Shown: positions 29,015-37,949 of the stretch, one piece after another
Position numbering within the stretch: the first letter of the stretch is position 1
Layout of the letters: the number at the start of each line of letters is the position of its first letter
Origin: Pseudomonadota bacterium
GTDB lineage: Bacteria; Pseudomonadota; Gammaproteobacteria; Burkholderiales; UBA11063
NCBI GenBank assembly: GCA_021298175.1
Contig: JAJTDW010000002.1
Coordinates: forward strand, 84,942 to 148,941
Reading direction: 5' to 3'
DNA length: 64,000 bases
The notes under the pieces: generated by a model
Seen by the model: the letters and a program-made list of their open reading frames with translations, nothing else
Told to the model about the DNA's origin: nothing
The model's database searches: none
Program-made: the position numbers and the translations under genes

Positions 29015-29404
29015 CTATGAAACATAGCAAATAACTTCACCGCCAACGTTCAATGAACGCGCGCGACGGTCAGTAATTACACCCTTTGGAGTAGAAACTA
29101 TTGCTACACCAAAACCACTCATTACAGTTGGTAGTTTTTCACAACTACAGTAAACACGTAAACCAGGGCGAGAAACTCGCTCTATAGTTTCAATAACCGC
29201 TTTACCTGCATAATATTTTAAAGTTATTAGAAGCTCAGGCTTTTTATCACCCTCAACTTTATAGTCTTCTATGTAACCCTCTTCTTGTAATACTTTTGCA
29301 ATCGAAACTTTAACTTTCGAAGAAGGCATTGCTACAGAATCCTTCTTTGCAGACTGTGCATTACGAATACGAGTTAACATATCAGCAATTGTATCTTGCA
29401 TCAT
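29015..29404 (-). CDS. rpsH: 30S ribosomal protein S8
   Basis: A central-domain 16S rRNA binder, and in E. coli the translational repressor of the spc operon. [29 protein letters not shown] and the C-terminal [27 protein letters not shown] are diagnostic. 129 residues. Met1 or Met2 could be the start. Sits between rpsN and rplF. Confidence 0.96.
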   Translation of the reverse strand: MMQDTIADMLTRIRNAQSAKKDSVAMPSSKVKVSIAKVLQEEGYIEDYKVEGDKKPELLITLKYYAGKAVIETIERVSRPGLRVYCSCEKLPTVMSGFGVAIVSTPKGVITDRRARSLNVGGEVICYVS

Positions 29405-29420
29405 TTTTTAATACCCCTTC

Positions 29421-29726
29421 TTACCAGCTAGCCTTGACAATTCCAGGGATTTCGCCCTTTAATGCCAACTCTCTTAATTTATTACGCGCTATGCCAAACT
29501 TACGGAATGTGCCACGAGGGCGCCCCGTAAGAGCACAACGATTACGCTTTCTGGTTGGTGAAGAGTTTCTTGGCAATTGCTGTAACGCTAATCTTGCCTC
29601 AAATTTTTCTTCATCACCTTTTGAAGAATCATTAATAACTGCATGTAAAGCTGCACGTTTTTCAGCGTATTTTATTACTAACGTAGCGCGCTTTTTTTCT
29701 CTTTCCACTAAAGCCAATCTTGTCAT
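29421..29726 (-). CDS. rpsN: 30S ribosomal protein S14, long zinc-free form
   Basis: A small-subunit head protein. The 101-residue form lacks the C-x2-C...C-x2-C zinc ribbon of the short type and ends in [47 protein letters not shown], typical of proteobacteria. Twelve bases lie between the rplE stop and its start. Confidence 0.96.
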   Translation of the reverse strand: MTRLALVEREKKRATLVIKYAEKRAALHAVINDSSKGDEEKFEARLALQQLPRNSSPTRKRNRCALTGRPRGTFRKFGIARNKLRELALKGEIPGIVKASW

Positions 29727-29737
29727 GACTTACATCC

Positions 29738-30274
29738 TTATTTGATAGGGAAACTAAATGCTTTTAACAACGCTCTAGCCTCATCGCTATTTTTTGCAGT
29801 TGTTGTAATCGTGATATTCATACCACGCAAAGCATCAATTTTGTCGTATTCAATCTCAGGGAATATAATTTGTTCCTTGATCCCAAAGTTATAATTACCA
29901 TCTTTGTCAAATGATTTAGCAGATAAACCCCTAAAATCACGTACACGCGGTAATGCAATTGTAACTAACCGATCCAGAAACTCATACATTTTCTCTTTAC
30001 GTAATGTAACCTTGCAACCAACAGGATAACCATCTCTGATTTTAAAGCCAGCGATTGATTTACGTGCAACAGTAACAATGGGTTTTTGCCCTGCAATCTT
30101 AGTCATATCTGAAACTGCATGCTCCATTACTTTTTTATCAGCAATAGCCTCACCAACACCCATATTAAGAGTGATCTTTGCGATGCGAGGTACTTCCATT
30201 ACTGATTTATAGTTAAACTGCTCCATTAGGTCTGACACAACTTTACTATTATAAAAATCTTTTAATCTAGCCAT
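29738..30274 (-). CDS. rplE: 50S ribosomal protein L5
   Basis: A 5S rRNA-binding protein contacting the P-site t[53 protein letters not shown] and [29 protein letters not shown] are conserved. 178 residues. In E. coli the S8 operator overlaps the start of this gene; no matching structure was demonstrated here. Confidence 0.96.
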   Translation of the reverse strand: MARLKDFYNSKVVSDLMEQFNYKSVMEVPRIAKITLNMGVGEAIADKKVMEHAVSDMTKIAGQKPIVTVARKSIAGFKIRDGYPVGCKVTLRKEKMYEFLDRLVTIALPRVRDFRGLSAKSFDKDGNYNFGIKEQIIFPEIEYDKIDALRGMNITITTTAKNSDEARALLKAFSFPIK

Positions 30275-30284
30275 TCATCACCCC

Positions 30285-30605
30285 CTAGCTAACCAATTTG
30301 CCATCAGATTTAAATATGCGGACTTTTTTACCATCCTCAACTTTAAACCCAACGCGATCAGCTTTTTTTGTATCGCTATTATATATAGCAACATTTGAAA
30401 TATGTATTGGCATTGTTTTATCAATAACACCGCCAGTTATTCCTTTTACTGGATTGGGCTTAACATGCTTCTTAGCAACATTAACACCTTCAATCACCAC
30501 CTTATCACCATCTTGGACAATTTGTAAAACCTGACCAGTTTTACCTTTGTTTTTTCCAGTGATGACGATTATTTCATCGCCTTTGCGAATTTTTTTCATA
30601 CTCAT
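30285..30605 (-). CDS. rplX: 50S ribosomal protein L24
   Basis: An assembly-initiator protein with a KOW motif ([25 protein letters not shown]) and the conserved [16 protein letters not shown]. 106 residues. The annotated start [10 protein letters not shown] has an alternative at the second Met. Second gene of the spc operon. Confidence 0.96.
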   Translation of the reverse strand: MSMKKIRKGDEIIVITGKNKGKTGQVLQIVQDGDKVVIEGVNVAKKHVKPNPVKGITGGVIDKTMPIHISNVAIYNSDTKKADRVGFKVEDGKKVRIFKSDGKLVS

Positions 30606-30618
30606 ATAAACACCTACT

Positions 30619-30987
30619 CTAAATCACTTCAGGAGCTAAAGAAACAATTTTCATGAATTTTTCTGTACGAAGCTCACGAGTAACTGGGCCAAATATACGT
30701 GTACCAATTGGTTCTAATTTAGCGTTTAACAACACTGCTGCGTTTCCATCAAACTTAATTAATGAACCATCACTACGACGAACACCTTTTGCAGTTCTCA
30801 CAACAACAGCATTATATACATCGCCCTTTTTTACACGACCACGAGGAGCCGCATCTTTTATAGACACTTTAATAATGTCACCAACACCGGCATAACGACG
30901 CTTTGAACCGCCTAATACCTTGATACACATAATTTTACGTGCACCAGTATTGTCAGCAACATCTAACAATGTTTGCATTTGAATCAT
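30619..30987 (-). CDS. rplN: 50S ribosomal protein L14
   Basis: A five-stranded barrel at the subunit interface. [50 protein letters not shown] and [26 protein letters not shown] match fully. 122 residues. First gene of the spc operon. A strong promoter and a folded leader lie in the 173-bp gap upstream, after a terminator that closes the S10 operon. Confidence 0.97.
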   Translation of the reverse strand: MIQMQTLLDVADNTGARKIMCIKVLGGSKRRYAGVGDIIKVSIKDAAPRGRVKKGDVYNAVVVRTAKGVRRSDGSLIKFDGNAAVLLNAKLEPIGTRIFGPVTRELRTEKFMKIVSLAPEVI

Positions 30988-31020
30988 TTGATTTTTTACC
31001 TTTCCAACTTAACACGTCAA

Positions 31021-31082
31021 GCAAACGGTCAGTATTGGACCCAGAAGTTCTGGGAACCAGAATATACTGTAAACGAGTTTGC
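31021..31082 (-). promoter_or_regulatory. Structured 5' leader of the spc operon (before rplN)
   Basis: A three-tier stem is readable. An outer GCAAAC/GTTTGC pair encloses CAGTAT/ATACTG, then TGG/CCA, then CCCAGAA/TTCTGGG with a one-base loop. The outermost pair abuts the predicted transcription start, so only the inner tiers may be in the RNA. It could be a ribosomal protein binding site or a stabilising 5' hairpin; the ligand is unknown. Confidence 0.55.
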
Positions 31083-31083
31083 C

Positions 31084-31112
31084 ATTGTACCACAAAGTTT
31101 TAATAAATGCAA
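31084..31112 (-). promoter_or_regulatory. spc operon promoter
   Basis: On the minus strand TTGCAT, a 17-base spacer, then TACAAT, about 100 bases before rplN and just after the S10 operon terminator. Near-consensus spacing and hexamers at the position of the classical E. coli spc promoter. Confidence 0.75.
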
Positions 31113-31120
31113 CTTTTTTA

Positions 31121-31158
31121 CAAAAAAGAATCCTCGTATACTAACGAGGATTCTTTTT
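31121..31158 (-). terminator. Rho-independent terminator of the S10 operon
   Basis: On the minus strand GAATCCTCGT, loop TAGTAT, ACGAGGATTC, then TTTTTTG: a 10-bp stem and U tract beginning a few bases after the rpsQ stop. A T run on the other strand also makes it potentially bidirectional. Confidence 0.85.
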
Positions 31159-31160
31159 GC

Positions 31161-31409
31161 TTATACTTTTGCAGAGAGTGAATCAACCACCCAAGACTTT
31201 GTTTTAGATATTGGTTTTGATTCTTTAATCATAACAATATCACCTATTTTGAATTGGTTACTTTCATCATGTGCATGGTATTTTTTAAATCTTTTTACGA
31301 TTTTACCATATAAAGGATGCTTAACACGGCGCTCAATCAAAACTGTAACAGTTTTGTCACGAGCATCTGAAACAACCCTACCAACTAACGTACGAATAAC
31401 TTTTGACAT
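31161..31409 (-). CDS. rpsQ: 30S ribosomal protein S17
   Basis: An OB-fold primary 16S rRNA binder. [44 protein letters not shown] and [18 protein letters not shown] are conserved. 82 residues. Last gene of the S10 operon; a strong terminator follows within a few bases. Confidence 0.96.
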   Translation of the reverse strand: MSKVIRTLVGRVVSDARDKTVTVLIERRVKHPLYGKIVKRFKKYHAHDESNQFKIGDIVMIKESKPISKTKSWVVDSLSAKV

Positions 31410-31410
31410 A

Positions 31411-31596
31411 TTAAGCCTTTTCTCGCAAAATAGTTCTTACGCGCGCAATACTACGACGCACACTTCTTAATTCGCTTGTCTTAGTCAATTGTTGCATTGA
31501 ACTTTGCATGCGAAGTGAAAAATGAGCTTTCAAAAGCGCCTCTAATTCTGTAGTCAGTTCTGGAACTGACTTAACTCTTAATTCTGTTGACTTCAT
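31411..31596 (-). CDS. rpmC: 50S ribosomal protein L29
   Basis: A small helical-hairpin protein near the tunnel exit, close to the SRP and trigger-factor docking site. [31 protein letters not shown] and [17 protein letters not shown] fit the family. 61 residues. Its ATG overlaps the rplP stop by 4 bp, and it ends one base before rpsQ. Confidence 0.93.
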   Translation of the reverse strand: MKSTELRVKSVPELTTELEALLKAHFSLRMQSSMQQLTKTSELRSVRRSIARVRTILREKA

Positions 31597-32012
31597 TTGC
31601 TACCAACCTGTCTAACAACAAATACTGTTTGAAATGGTAACTTAGCTGCTGCAAGTCTGAAAGCTTGCCTAGCTAAATCTTCAGTAACACCGTCCATTTC
31701 GTATAACATCTTACCTGGTTGTATTTCAGCTACGAAATACTCAGGAGAACCCTTTCCTCCACCCATACGAACTTCAGCGGGTTTTCTAGAAATAGGCTTA
31801 TCTGGAAATACACGAATCCAAATACGTCCACCACGCTTAATATGACGTGTCATTGCACGACGAGCAGCCTCAATTTGACGCGATGTTAAACGACCACGCG
31901 ACAAAGATTTAAGACCAAACGCACCAAAACTAACTTTTGCCCCACGAGTAGCAAAACCAGTATTACGACCTTTATGCTGTTTACGATATTTTAATCTATT
32001 CGGCTGCAACAT
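31593..32012 (-). CDS. rplP: 50S ribosomal protein L16
   Basis: Helps organise the A-site region of 23S r[40 protein letters not shown] and [24 protein letters not shown] are family blocks, including the conserved Arg substrate region for the L16 hydroxylase. 139 residues. Overlaps the end of rpsC by 17 bp. Confidence 0.96.
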   Translation of the reverse strand: MLQPNRLKYRKQHKGRNTGFATRGAKVSFGAFGLKSLSRGRLTSRQIEAARRAMTRHIKRGGRIWIRVFPDKPISRKPAEVRMGGGKGSPEYFVAEIQPGKMLYEMDGVTEDLARQAFRLAAAKLPFQTVFVVRQVGSK

Positions 32013-32778
32013 TTTCTGTTCCTACCTTTCTTTTTCTTTGCTCTGTTGTTGGCTTCTTAGTAGTACTAGGTTTTTTACCTGCAGGCTTATCAGTTCTTCT
32101 TTCTCTTTTTGAGTCAGGAGTTTCTGATTTTGTATTTCTACTGTAAGGTGAAACTGAATCACCTTTATATATCCATACTTTAATACCAATAATACCATAT
32201 GTGGTTAAAGCTTCACTAGTTGAATACTCTACATTAGCTTTTAAAGTATGAAGTGGCACACGACCCTCACGATACCACTCACTACGAGCAATATCTATAC
32301 CATTTAAGCGACCAGACGACATGATTTTTACACCAATTGCTCCAGCTTTTAATGTGGTTTGCATAGCTCTTTTCATTGCACGACGAAATGCAATACGCTT
32401 TTCGATTTGTTGTGCAATTTGATCAGCAACTATTTGAGCATTAAGTTCAGGTCTTCTAATTTCTTCCACATTTAAATGCAGAGGAACTTTAGTCATTTTT
32501 TGCAACTCAAGTTTGATTTGCTCAATGCCTTCACCTTTTTTGCCGATTAATACACCTGGACGAGCAGTAAATACAGTAACTTTAATGCTTTTTGCTGGAC
32601 GCTCAATTAATACACGACCAATAGCAGCACGTCTACCGTATTTCTTCATCAAATATGCACGAATCTTAATATCTTCTAACAGTATACCTGCAAAATTATT
32701 AGTACTTGCAAACCAGCGCGAAGACCAATCCTTTGTTATTACTAACCTAAAACCTCGAGGATCTATTTTTTGTCCCAT
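31996..32778 (-). CDS. rpsC: 30S ribosomal protein S3
   Basis: Forms part of the mRNA entry helicase site. [24 protein letters not shown], the KH-domain block [19 protein letters not shown] and the C-terminal [10 protein letters not shown] are standard. The 260 residues include a basic tail ([29 protein letters not shown]) of the kind seen in betaproteobacterial S3 proteins. It begins 10 bases after rplV. Confidence 0.96.
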   Translation of the reverse strand: MGQKIDPRGFRLVITKDWSSRWFASTNNFAGILLEDIKIRAYLMKKYGRRAAIGRVLIERPAKSIKVTVFTARPGVLIGKKGEGIEQIKLELQKMTKVPLHLNVEEIRRPELNAQIVADQIAQQIEKRIAFRRAMKRAMQTTLKAGAIGVKIMSSGRLNGIDIARSEWYREGRVPLHTLKANVEYSTSEALTTYGIIGIKVWIYKGDSVSPYSRNTKSETPDSKRERRTDKPAGKKPSTTKKPTTEQRKRKVGTENVAAE

Positions 32779-32788
32779 GTCCTACTCC

Positions 32789-33118
32789 TTAGTAACCAAC
32801 CACAATATTAATATGGCAGGTTTGCTTTTCTATTTTATTGCCACGACCTTTAGCTCTAGCGGTAAAACGCTTTAAGCTTGGACCTTTATCTATATAAATT
32901 TCTTTAACACAAAGAGAATCTATATCAGCACCTTCGTTATGTTCAGCATTTGCAATTGCTGATTCTAGCGTTTTTTTTAGAATTCCTGCGGATTTTTTTT
33001 GAGTGAATTCTAAAATATTCAACGCCTTTGCCACACCTAAACCGCGAATTAAATCAGCCACTAGTCTACACTTTTGTGCCGAAACGCGAATACTTTTTGA
33101 ACTGGCTTTCACTTGCAT
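32789..33118 (-). CDS. rplV: 50S ribosomal protein L22
   Basis: A protein with a long beta-hairpin lining the exit tunnel; hairpin changes cause macrolide resistance in other species. [36 protein letters not shown] is the family start. I chose the ATG at 33118, preceded by AGGGAG, over the ORF-track start at 33157, which adds 13 unrelated residues overlapping rpsS. 109 residues in this form. Confidence 0.94.
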   Translation of the reverse strand: MQVKASSKSIRVSAQKCRLVADLIRGLGVAKALNILEFTQKKSAGILKKTLESAIANAEHNEGADIDSLCVKEIYIDKGPSLKRFTARAKGRGNKIEKQTCHINIVVGY

Positions 33119-33128
33119 CTTGTACTCC

Positions 33129-33404
33129 CTACTTCTTAGCTTTCTTATCGGCAACATGGCCTTTAAATGTACGAGTTAAAGAAAACTCACCCAATTTGTG
33201 ACCAACCATGTTATCTGAAACATACACCGGCACATGAGCTTTGCCATTATGAACAGCAATAGTTAACCCAATCATTTCTGGAACTATTGTTGAACGTCTT
33301 GACCAAGTCTTGATTGGGCGTTTATCACTTTTTTCCACAGCTACCAGTACTTTATCTATTAAATGATGGTCTATAAAAGGACCTTTTTTTAATGAACGAG
33401 CCAT
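33129..33404 (-). CDS. rpsS: 30S ribosomal protein S19
   Basis: A small-subunit head protein pairing with S13. [72 protein letters not shown] matches fully. 91 residues. Positioned between rplB and rplV as usual. Confidence 0.97.
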   Translation of the reverse strand: MARSLKKGPFIDHHLIDKVLVAVEKSDKRPIKTWSRRSTIVPEMIGLTIAVHNGKAHVPVYVSDNMVGHKLGEFSLTRTFKGHVADKKAKK

Positions 33405-33422
33405 TTTTATCTTCCCTTACTA

Positions 33423-34250
33423 CTATTTTCTACGACGATCACGAATAATTAAGTGATCAGTACGCTTATTGTTACGAGTTTTCTTACCTTTAGTATGTAA
33501 GCCCCAAGGAGAAACAGGATGACGACCAGCTGCTGTTTTACCTTCACCACCACCATGTGGGTGATCAACTGGATTCATAGCAACTCCACGGACTGTAGGA
33601 CGTATACCTAGCCATCTCTTAGCACCAGCTTTACCATACTGACGTAGACTATGATCAGAATTACCAACCTCACCGATAGTTGCTTTACAGTCAATATGAA
33701 CTTTGCGAATTTCACCTGAACGTAAACGTAACTGAGCATAGATCCCATCACGACCAAGCAACTGCACAGAGGTACCAGCTGATCTAGCCAATTGAGCACC
33801 TTTACCAGGACTCATCTCGATACAATGTAGAGTAGTACCAACAGGGATATTTCTAAGTGGTAATGTATTACCAACTTTAATTTGAGCATCATTGCTAGAT
33901 AAAACTGGCATACCAGCACTTAAACCTTTAGGAGCAATAATGTATCTTCTTTCACCATCCACATAGCAAATTAATGCAATATGAGCAGTACGGTTTGGAT
34001 CGTATTCAATACGCTCCACTTTACCAGGAACACCGATTTTACTTCTTTTAAAATCAATTAGGCGATAATGTTGTTTATGACCACCACCTTTGTGTCTTAC
34101 CGTAATCCTACCATGATGATTACGCCCAGAACCTCTAATTTGCTTTTCTAATAAAGGAGCATATGGCTCACCTTTATGTAGACCAGGAGTCACGACTCTT
34201 ACAACACCACGTTGACCTGGTGTTGTTGGTTTTAATTTCTTAATTGGCAT
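33423..34250 (-). CDS. rplB: 50S ribosomal protein L2
   Basis: A universally conserved protein close to the peptidyl transferase centre. [28 protein letters not shown] and the signature [29 protein letters not shown] are present, with the His of PVDHPHGGG intact. 275 residues. The N-terminal [15 protein letters not shown] is standard. Confidence 0.97.
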   Translation of the reverse strand: MPIKKLKPTTPGQRGVVRVVTPGLHKGEPYAPLLEKQIRGSGRNHHGRITVRHKGGGHKQHYRLIDFKRSKIGVPGKVERIEYDPNRTAHIALICYVDGERRYIIAPKGLSAGMPVLSSNDAQIKVGNTLPLRNIPVGTTLHCIEMSPGKGAQLARSAGTSVQLLGRDGIYAQLRLRSGEIRKVHIDCKATIGEVGNSDHSLRQYGKAGAKRWLGIRPTVRGVAMNPVDHPHGGGEGKTAAGRHPVSPWGLHTKGKKTRNNKRTDHLIIRDRRRK

Positions 34251-34263
34251 ATGATTTTACCCC

Positions 34264-34569
34264 CTACTTCTGATTTGATGCTAAGTCAAAGTTTTGACCA
34301 GGTACTAAGCTAATATAAGCTTTCTTCCAATCAGATCTTTTTCCAGTAAAGCGACTAAATTTCTTTACCTTACCTTTAACATTTAATATTGATACACTAG
34401 CTACTTTAGCATTAAATGCTAACTCAAACGCTTGCTTAACATCAGCCTTAGTTGCACTTTTTAATACTTTAAAAACAACTTGCTCTCTTTTTTCAGCAAC
34501 AGTATTTGATTTTTCTGTAACTAATGGGTTAAGTAATACATTATATAAATCTATTTTTTTCATACCCAT
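34264..34569 (-). CDS. rplW: 50S ribosomal protein L23
   Basis: The tunnel-exit protein that docks trigger factor and [62 protein letters not shown] is the family core. 101 residues. Overlaps the end of rplD by 10 bp. Confidence 0.96.
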   Translation of the reverse strand: MGMKKIDLYNVLLNPLVTEKSNTVAEKREQVVFKVLKSATKADVKQAFELAFNAKVASVSILNVKGKVKKFSRFTGKRSDWKKAYISLVPGQNFDLASNQK

Positions 34570-35189
34570 TGCTCCTGCAATTTATCAACCGCTAAACGGC
34601 TAACTACAACTTTGTCACAACGCAATAGACTATATGGGTCAACTTGATGAGCCTCTAATACTAATACATTTCTTAAATTTTTTGAAGCTAAAAATAAATC
34701 TTCTGATAATTCATCAACTACTATTAGCACCGTACCATTTGCTAGTGACATATTTTTAAGAATTTCAACAAAACCTTTAGTTTTTGGAGTTTCTACAACC
34801 ATGCTATCTGCAACAACTAGCCTTTCATCACATACTAATTTTGATAAAATTGAAGTTAATGCTGCACGATACATTTTACGATTAATTTTTTGGCTAAAGT
34901 TTTCATCAGGGCGATTAGGAAATATCCTACCACCACCACGCCATAATGGAGAAGACGCCATACCAGCACGAGCACGACCTGTACCCTTTTGCTTAAATGG
35001 TTTGCGAGTCGATTTTGCAACCTCACTTCTTTCCTTTTGTGCGCGAGTTCCACTACGAGCATTAGCTAAAAATGCTGTAACAACTTGGTGAATTAATGCT
35101 TCGTTATAATCACGAGCAAATACTGCTTCATTTACAGCAATAACACCAGCGTCTTGACCTTTTGTGTTAATTACTTTTAATTCCATCAT
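34560..35189 (-). CDS. rplD: 50S ribosomal protein L4
   Basis: A tunnel-constriction protein, and in E. coli the regulator of its own S10 operon through transcriptional attenuation and translation. [48 protein letters not shown] is the tunnel loop. 209 residues. Overlaps rplC by 4 bp. A hairpin-rich leader before rplC is a possible target. Confidence 0.96.
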   Translation of the reverse strand: MMELKVINTKGQDAGVIAVNEAVFARDYNEALIHQVVTAFLANARSGTRAQKERSEVAKSTRKPFKQKGTGRARAGMASSPLWRGGGRIFPNRPDENFSQKINRKMYRAALTSILSKLVCDERLVVADSMVVETPKTKGFVEILKNMSLANGTVLIVVDELSEDLFLASKNLRNVLVLEAHQVDPYSLLRCDKVVVSRLAVDKLQEQWV

Positions 35190-35830
35190 GCACCCACCTT
35201 GACACTTGGTCTAACAACTACATTGCCACCCTTACTACCAGGGATTGCGCCTTTAATTAAGATTAAACCACGCTCAATATCAACACGTATTACTTCTAAA
35301 TTTTGAGTAGTAACTTGAACATTACCCAAATGACCAGCCATTCTCTTACCTGGGAATACACGACCTGGATCTTGTCTTTGACCAATTGAACCCGGAGTAT
35401 TATGGGATTTAGAGTTACCATGGGATGCACGGTTTGATGAGAAGTGATGGCGTTTAATAACCCCAGCAAAACCCTTACCTTTTGTTGTACCAGTTACATC
35501 AACGATATCACCTGCAGTGAAAGTATCTACTGCAATAGTGCTACCTAGCTGTATATCTGCTATTTGTTCAGCTGTTACAGGGAATTCATGTAACCAGCTA
35601 CCAGCCTCAACACCTGCTTTTGCATAGTGTCCTTTAAGAGGCTTACTTACACGATTAGCTTTCTTTTTACCAAAAGCGACTTGAATAGCTATATAGCCAT
35701 CCGCCTCAATCGTCTTAAGTTGAACAACTCTATTATCTTCCACTGATAAAACGGTAACAGGAATTGTGCTACCATCTTCAGCAAAAATACGAGTCATTCC
35801 TAGTTTTTTTCCTAATAAACCAAGACTCAT
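35186..35830 (-). CDS. rplC: 50S ribosomal protein L3
   Basis: An early-assembly protein reaching the peptidyl transferase centre. [28 protein letters not shown] and the loop [37 protein letters not shown], including the Gln that is methylated by PrmB in other species, are present. 214 residues. It is the first gene of the cluster here; the usual preceding rpsJ is absent, and its own promoter lies directly upstream. Confidence 0.97.
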   Translation of the reverse strand: MSLGLLGKKLGMTRIFAEDGSTIPVTVLSVEDNRVVQLKTIEADGYIAIQVAFGKKKANRVSKPLKGHYAKAGVEAGSWLHEFPVTAEQIADIQLGSTIAVDTFTAGDIVDVTGTTKGKGFAGVIKRHHFSSNRASHGNSKSHNTPGSIGQRQDPGRVFPGKRMAGHLGNVQVTTQNLEVIRVDIERGLILIKGAIPGSKGGNVVVRPSVKVGA

Positions 35831-35856
35831 TTCTTACTACCTTTCTGTTATTATTT

Positions 35857-35921
35857 CCTTGCATGGCAAGGCGTTGGTTACAATTGACCAACAACAAAAT
35901 CTCACTAATATTCTAGTGAGA
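35857..35921 (-). promoter_or_regulatory. Hairpin-rich leader of the rplC (S10) operon
   Basis: Three stems stand in a row on the minus strand: TCTCACTA/TAGTGAGA followed by TTTTG, GTTGGT/ACCAAC, and CCTTG/CAAGG just before the ribosome site AGAAAGG. The first stem plus T run resembles an early attenuator. By analogy with the E. coli S10 leader it could answer to L4, but no sequence match was established. Confidence 0.5.
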
Positions 35922-35927
35922 ACCGCA

Positions 35928-35957
35928 ATTTTAACATAACACTATGCTTAAGCGCAA
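35928..35957 (-). promoter_or_regulatory. Candidate promoter of the rplC (S10) operon
   Basis: On the minus strand TTGCGC, 18 bases, TAAAAT, about 100 bases before rplC and just ahead of the hairpin leader. Confidence 0.55.
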
Positions 35958-36050
35958 GTTTTTTCTAGTTACTTATACAATAAATATAATAAAAGGATAT
36001 ATTTTTTAATATATTACTCATAAAAAGCATGCAATGCTATAATGAGTTGT

Positions 36051-36090
36051 TATGCGAGCCTATTAATAAAATATAATTTCGTAATGACGG
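36051..36090 (-). repeat. Partial palindromic repeat, TCATTRCGA family
   Basis: The minus strand reads CGTCATTACGAAATTATATTTTATTAATAGGCTCGCAT. The left block matches the TCATTGCGA family, but the right block ends in GGCTCGCAT rather than GTGG.AATCTA, so this is a divergent or hybrid copy. It lies between the glycosyltransferase stop and the S10 operon promoter. Confidence 0.4.
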
Positions 36091-36119
36091 TACTTTCATA
36101 TAGTGTTAAGGAGTAACTA

Positions 36120-37949
36120 TCATTTAACTTGGATAACCATATATTTGGTTAGTTGATTATTTAGATGTTCTATATGTAATAAATTAGCCATTACCTTATC
36201 AATAGTAGTACCATAGTAATAATTGATAACCGTAGCATTATTTAAGCCCCCCAGAATAGCGGCTTCATTTGTAGCCAAAGCGACTATATAAAAAGGTCTA
36301 GGGATGGATGACAGCTCATTAGTCTCACTTAGTAGCATATACTTACTCTTGGTATAAAACTCCAAAGTCAGAGAGTGAACATCAAAATCTACAACTACAG
36401 GTTTCTTTGTACCTTGCAATTCTATTTTTTTATTTAAGTCTTGTGCAACCTTATACCCTACATCATAATTAACTGCAATAAATCCATAAATTAACAAAAT
36501 AAAGATAAATACTAGATTAATAGACACTACAGAATATATAAGAATATTTTTTATGCTATTAGACCAGAGTAAAATAAAAAGTGTCACCACCCCTAGCCCT
36601 GTAAGCAGCATAACAGATAATAACCAGCCACTAAAAATAAATATACTTAATCCTGTAACCGCAAAAACAAGTAATAAAGCTAATATTTTCTGCATAATAA
36701 ATATCTTCTTAGGGCTATTGACAATATTTTCTTGAATATGATATAACCATCTAGCACATATAATTACAGCAAAAGGCATAATAATATTAGTATAATAATC
36801 TAACTGGAATTTAGTTAAACTAAATATTATAAAGGTAATAAAAAATGAACTCAATAAATATAATGTTGCTTGTTGCTTAAGCTCACGCTTTATAAGATAC
36901 CACAACGATGCAATAAATATGATAGACCAAGGCAAAAACGCCCAAATAAAAGTATGCACAAAAAATAGATAATGCCATAAAGAAGTTGCACTACGTGAAA
37001 TTGGACCTGTATTAAAAAACCTACCAAATTGACTATCCCAAAAAAACCACCTTATCCCTGATACATGAGTATGACCAAATATGACTTTTTCAGGATGAGC
37101 ATCAAACTGCAAATAAATTGCAATCAATTCTGGTAAAATAAACAATAATGATAAAAATAATGCCAAACTCCATTTTAAGCATTGAAATAGCAGCGGTTTC
37201 TGCAAGATGCTGTCTTCCAATCTAGAAGAAACACATAGATTACCACGCATTGCAATGCAATGCTCGCAATGACGCCTAAACCAATAACACCACAGATTAC
37301 TATAACTGACTTTATTAGCATTACAATACCCCCCCCCTTGCAATAATGAATAAATATATAAAACACCTACTCCACTAAATACAGTAATTAAGGTAAATAC
37401 CCCCTTAGTCATCATTGCACAAGCAGTAAACAAAGCGCCTAAAAGTAAGCTTTTAAATTGAATTTTATCAGACTTATAATAACAATACCAATAATAACAA
37501 GCTGGTATTATCATGCCCATAAGGTATGCTTCGGCTCTAACATCTAGGCTTGCAGATAATTGTAGATGAAACGTGCTAAAATAAATTAGAGTAGCAAATA
37601 AAGCAGTTGTTTTATTATATAATACCTTAGCTAAACAAAAAGTATAGTATCCACCAATTAAATTAAATAAAAACCCACATAATAAATAGGCAAAAGAATT
37701 AATACCAAAAGTTTTGAAAGATAATGCAATAAGCCAAAAAGGCAGATGAGGCTTATCTAACCAATCGATACTCATCGGATGGGTTAAATTAATCCAGTCA
37801 TGAGATAAAGCTATATGCTTAGCAATTGAAGCATATAGCGTAAGGTCGTCATTTCGAGTAATGGGGAATAGTAAACCCAGAGCATTAACTATAATACTTA
37901 ATAAGATTAATGCCCTGATATAATGTTGTTTAAAGTACGTCAGAATCAT
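36120..37949 (-). CDS. ArnT/PMT-type membrane glycosyltransferase with inserted repeat
   Basis: A 609-residue polytopic protein of the GT39/GT83 superfamily, which moves sugars from a polyprenyl carrier to lipid A or other envelope acceptors. The N terminus has PITRNDDLTLYASIAKHI (acidic catalytic-type pair) and SIDWLDKPHLPFWLIAL, as in ArnT-like proteins. Between a helix ending LYIYSLL and the next at WSLALFLSLLF there is an atypical Cys-rich segment of about 50 residues. It starts at a run of nine G (GGGGGGGGG, Gly-Gly-Gly) and includes FRRHCEHCIAMRGNLCVSSRLEDSIL, encoded by a palindromic repeat. The frame stays open. Its start overlaps the stop of the PAP2 gene by 4 bp. Acceptor unknown. 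Confidence 0.82.
   Translation of the reverse strand: MILTYFKQHYIRALILLSIIVNALGLLFPITRNDDLTLYASIAKHIALSHDWINLTHPMSIDWLDKPHLPFWLIALSFKTFGINSFAYLLCGFLFNLIGGYYTFCLAKVLYNKTTALFATLIYFSTFHLQLSASLDVRAEAYLMGMIIPACYYWYCYYKSDKIQFKSLLLGALFTACAMMTKGVFTLITVFSGVGVLYIYSLLQGGGYCNANKVSYSNLWCYWFRRHCEHCIAMRGNLCVSSRLEDSILQKPLLFQCLKWSLALFLSLLFILPELIAIYLQFDAHPEKVIFGHTHVSGIRWFFWDSQFGRFFNTGPISRSATSLWHYLFFVHTFIWAFLPWSIIFIASLWYLIKRELKQQATLYLLSSFFITFIIFSLTKFQLDYYTNIIMPFAVIICARWLYHIQENIVNSPKKIFIMQKILALLLVFAVTGLSIFIFSGWLLSVMLLTGLGVVTLFILLWSNSIKNILIYSVVSINLVFIFILLIYGFIAVNYDVGYKVAQDLNKKIELQGTKKPVVVDFDVHSLTLEFYTKSKYMLLSETNELSSIPRPFYIVALATNEAAILGGLNNATVINYYYGTTIDKVMANLLHIEHLNNQLTKYMVIQVK
37236..37274 (-). repeat. TCATTGCGAGC-family repeat inside the glycosyltransferase gene
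   Basis: On the coding strand CGTCATTGCGAGCATTGCATTGCAATGCGTGGTAATCTA, matching the intergenic copies at 3134 and 17608 in both outer blocks, with a different inner palindrome (ATTGCattGCAAT). It is translated as RRHCEHCIAMRGNL without breaking the frame. Confidence 0.8.
37329..37337 (-). repeat. Homopolymer of nine G in a glycosyltransferase gene
   Basis: Nine consecutive C on the plus strand (G9 on the coding strand) in a strongly AT-rich region. They encode three glycines at the edge of the inserted segment. A gain or loss of one base would shift the frame. Confidence 0.85.

Noticed and set aside
29329-29745. 138-residue plus-strand ORF in the ribosomal cluster
   Set aside because: Antisense to rpsH and rpsN; no features beyond reverse-complement codon bias.
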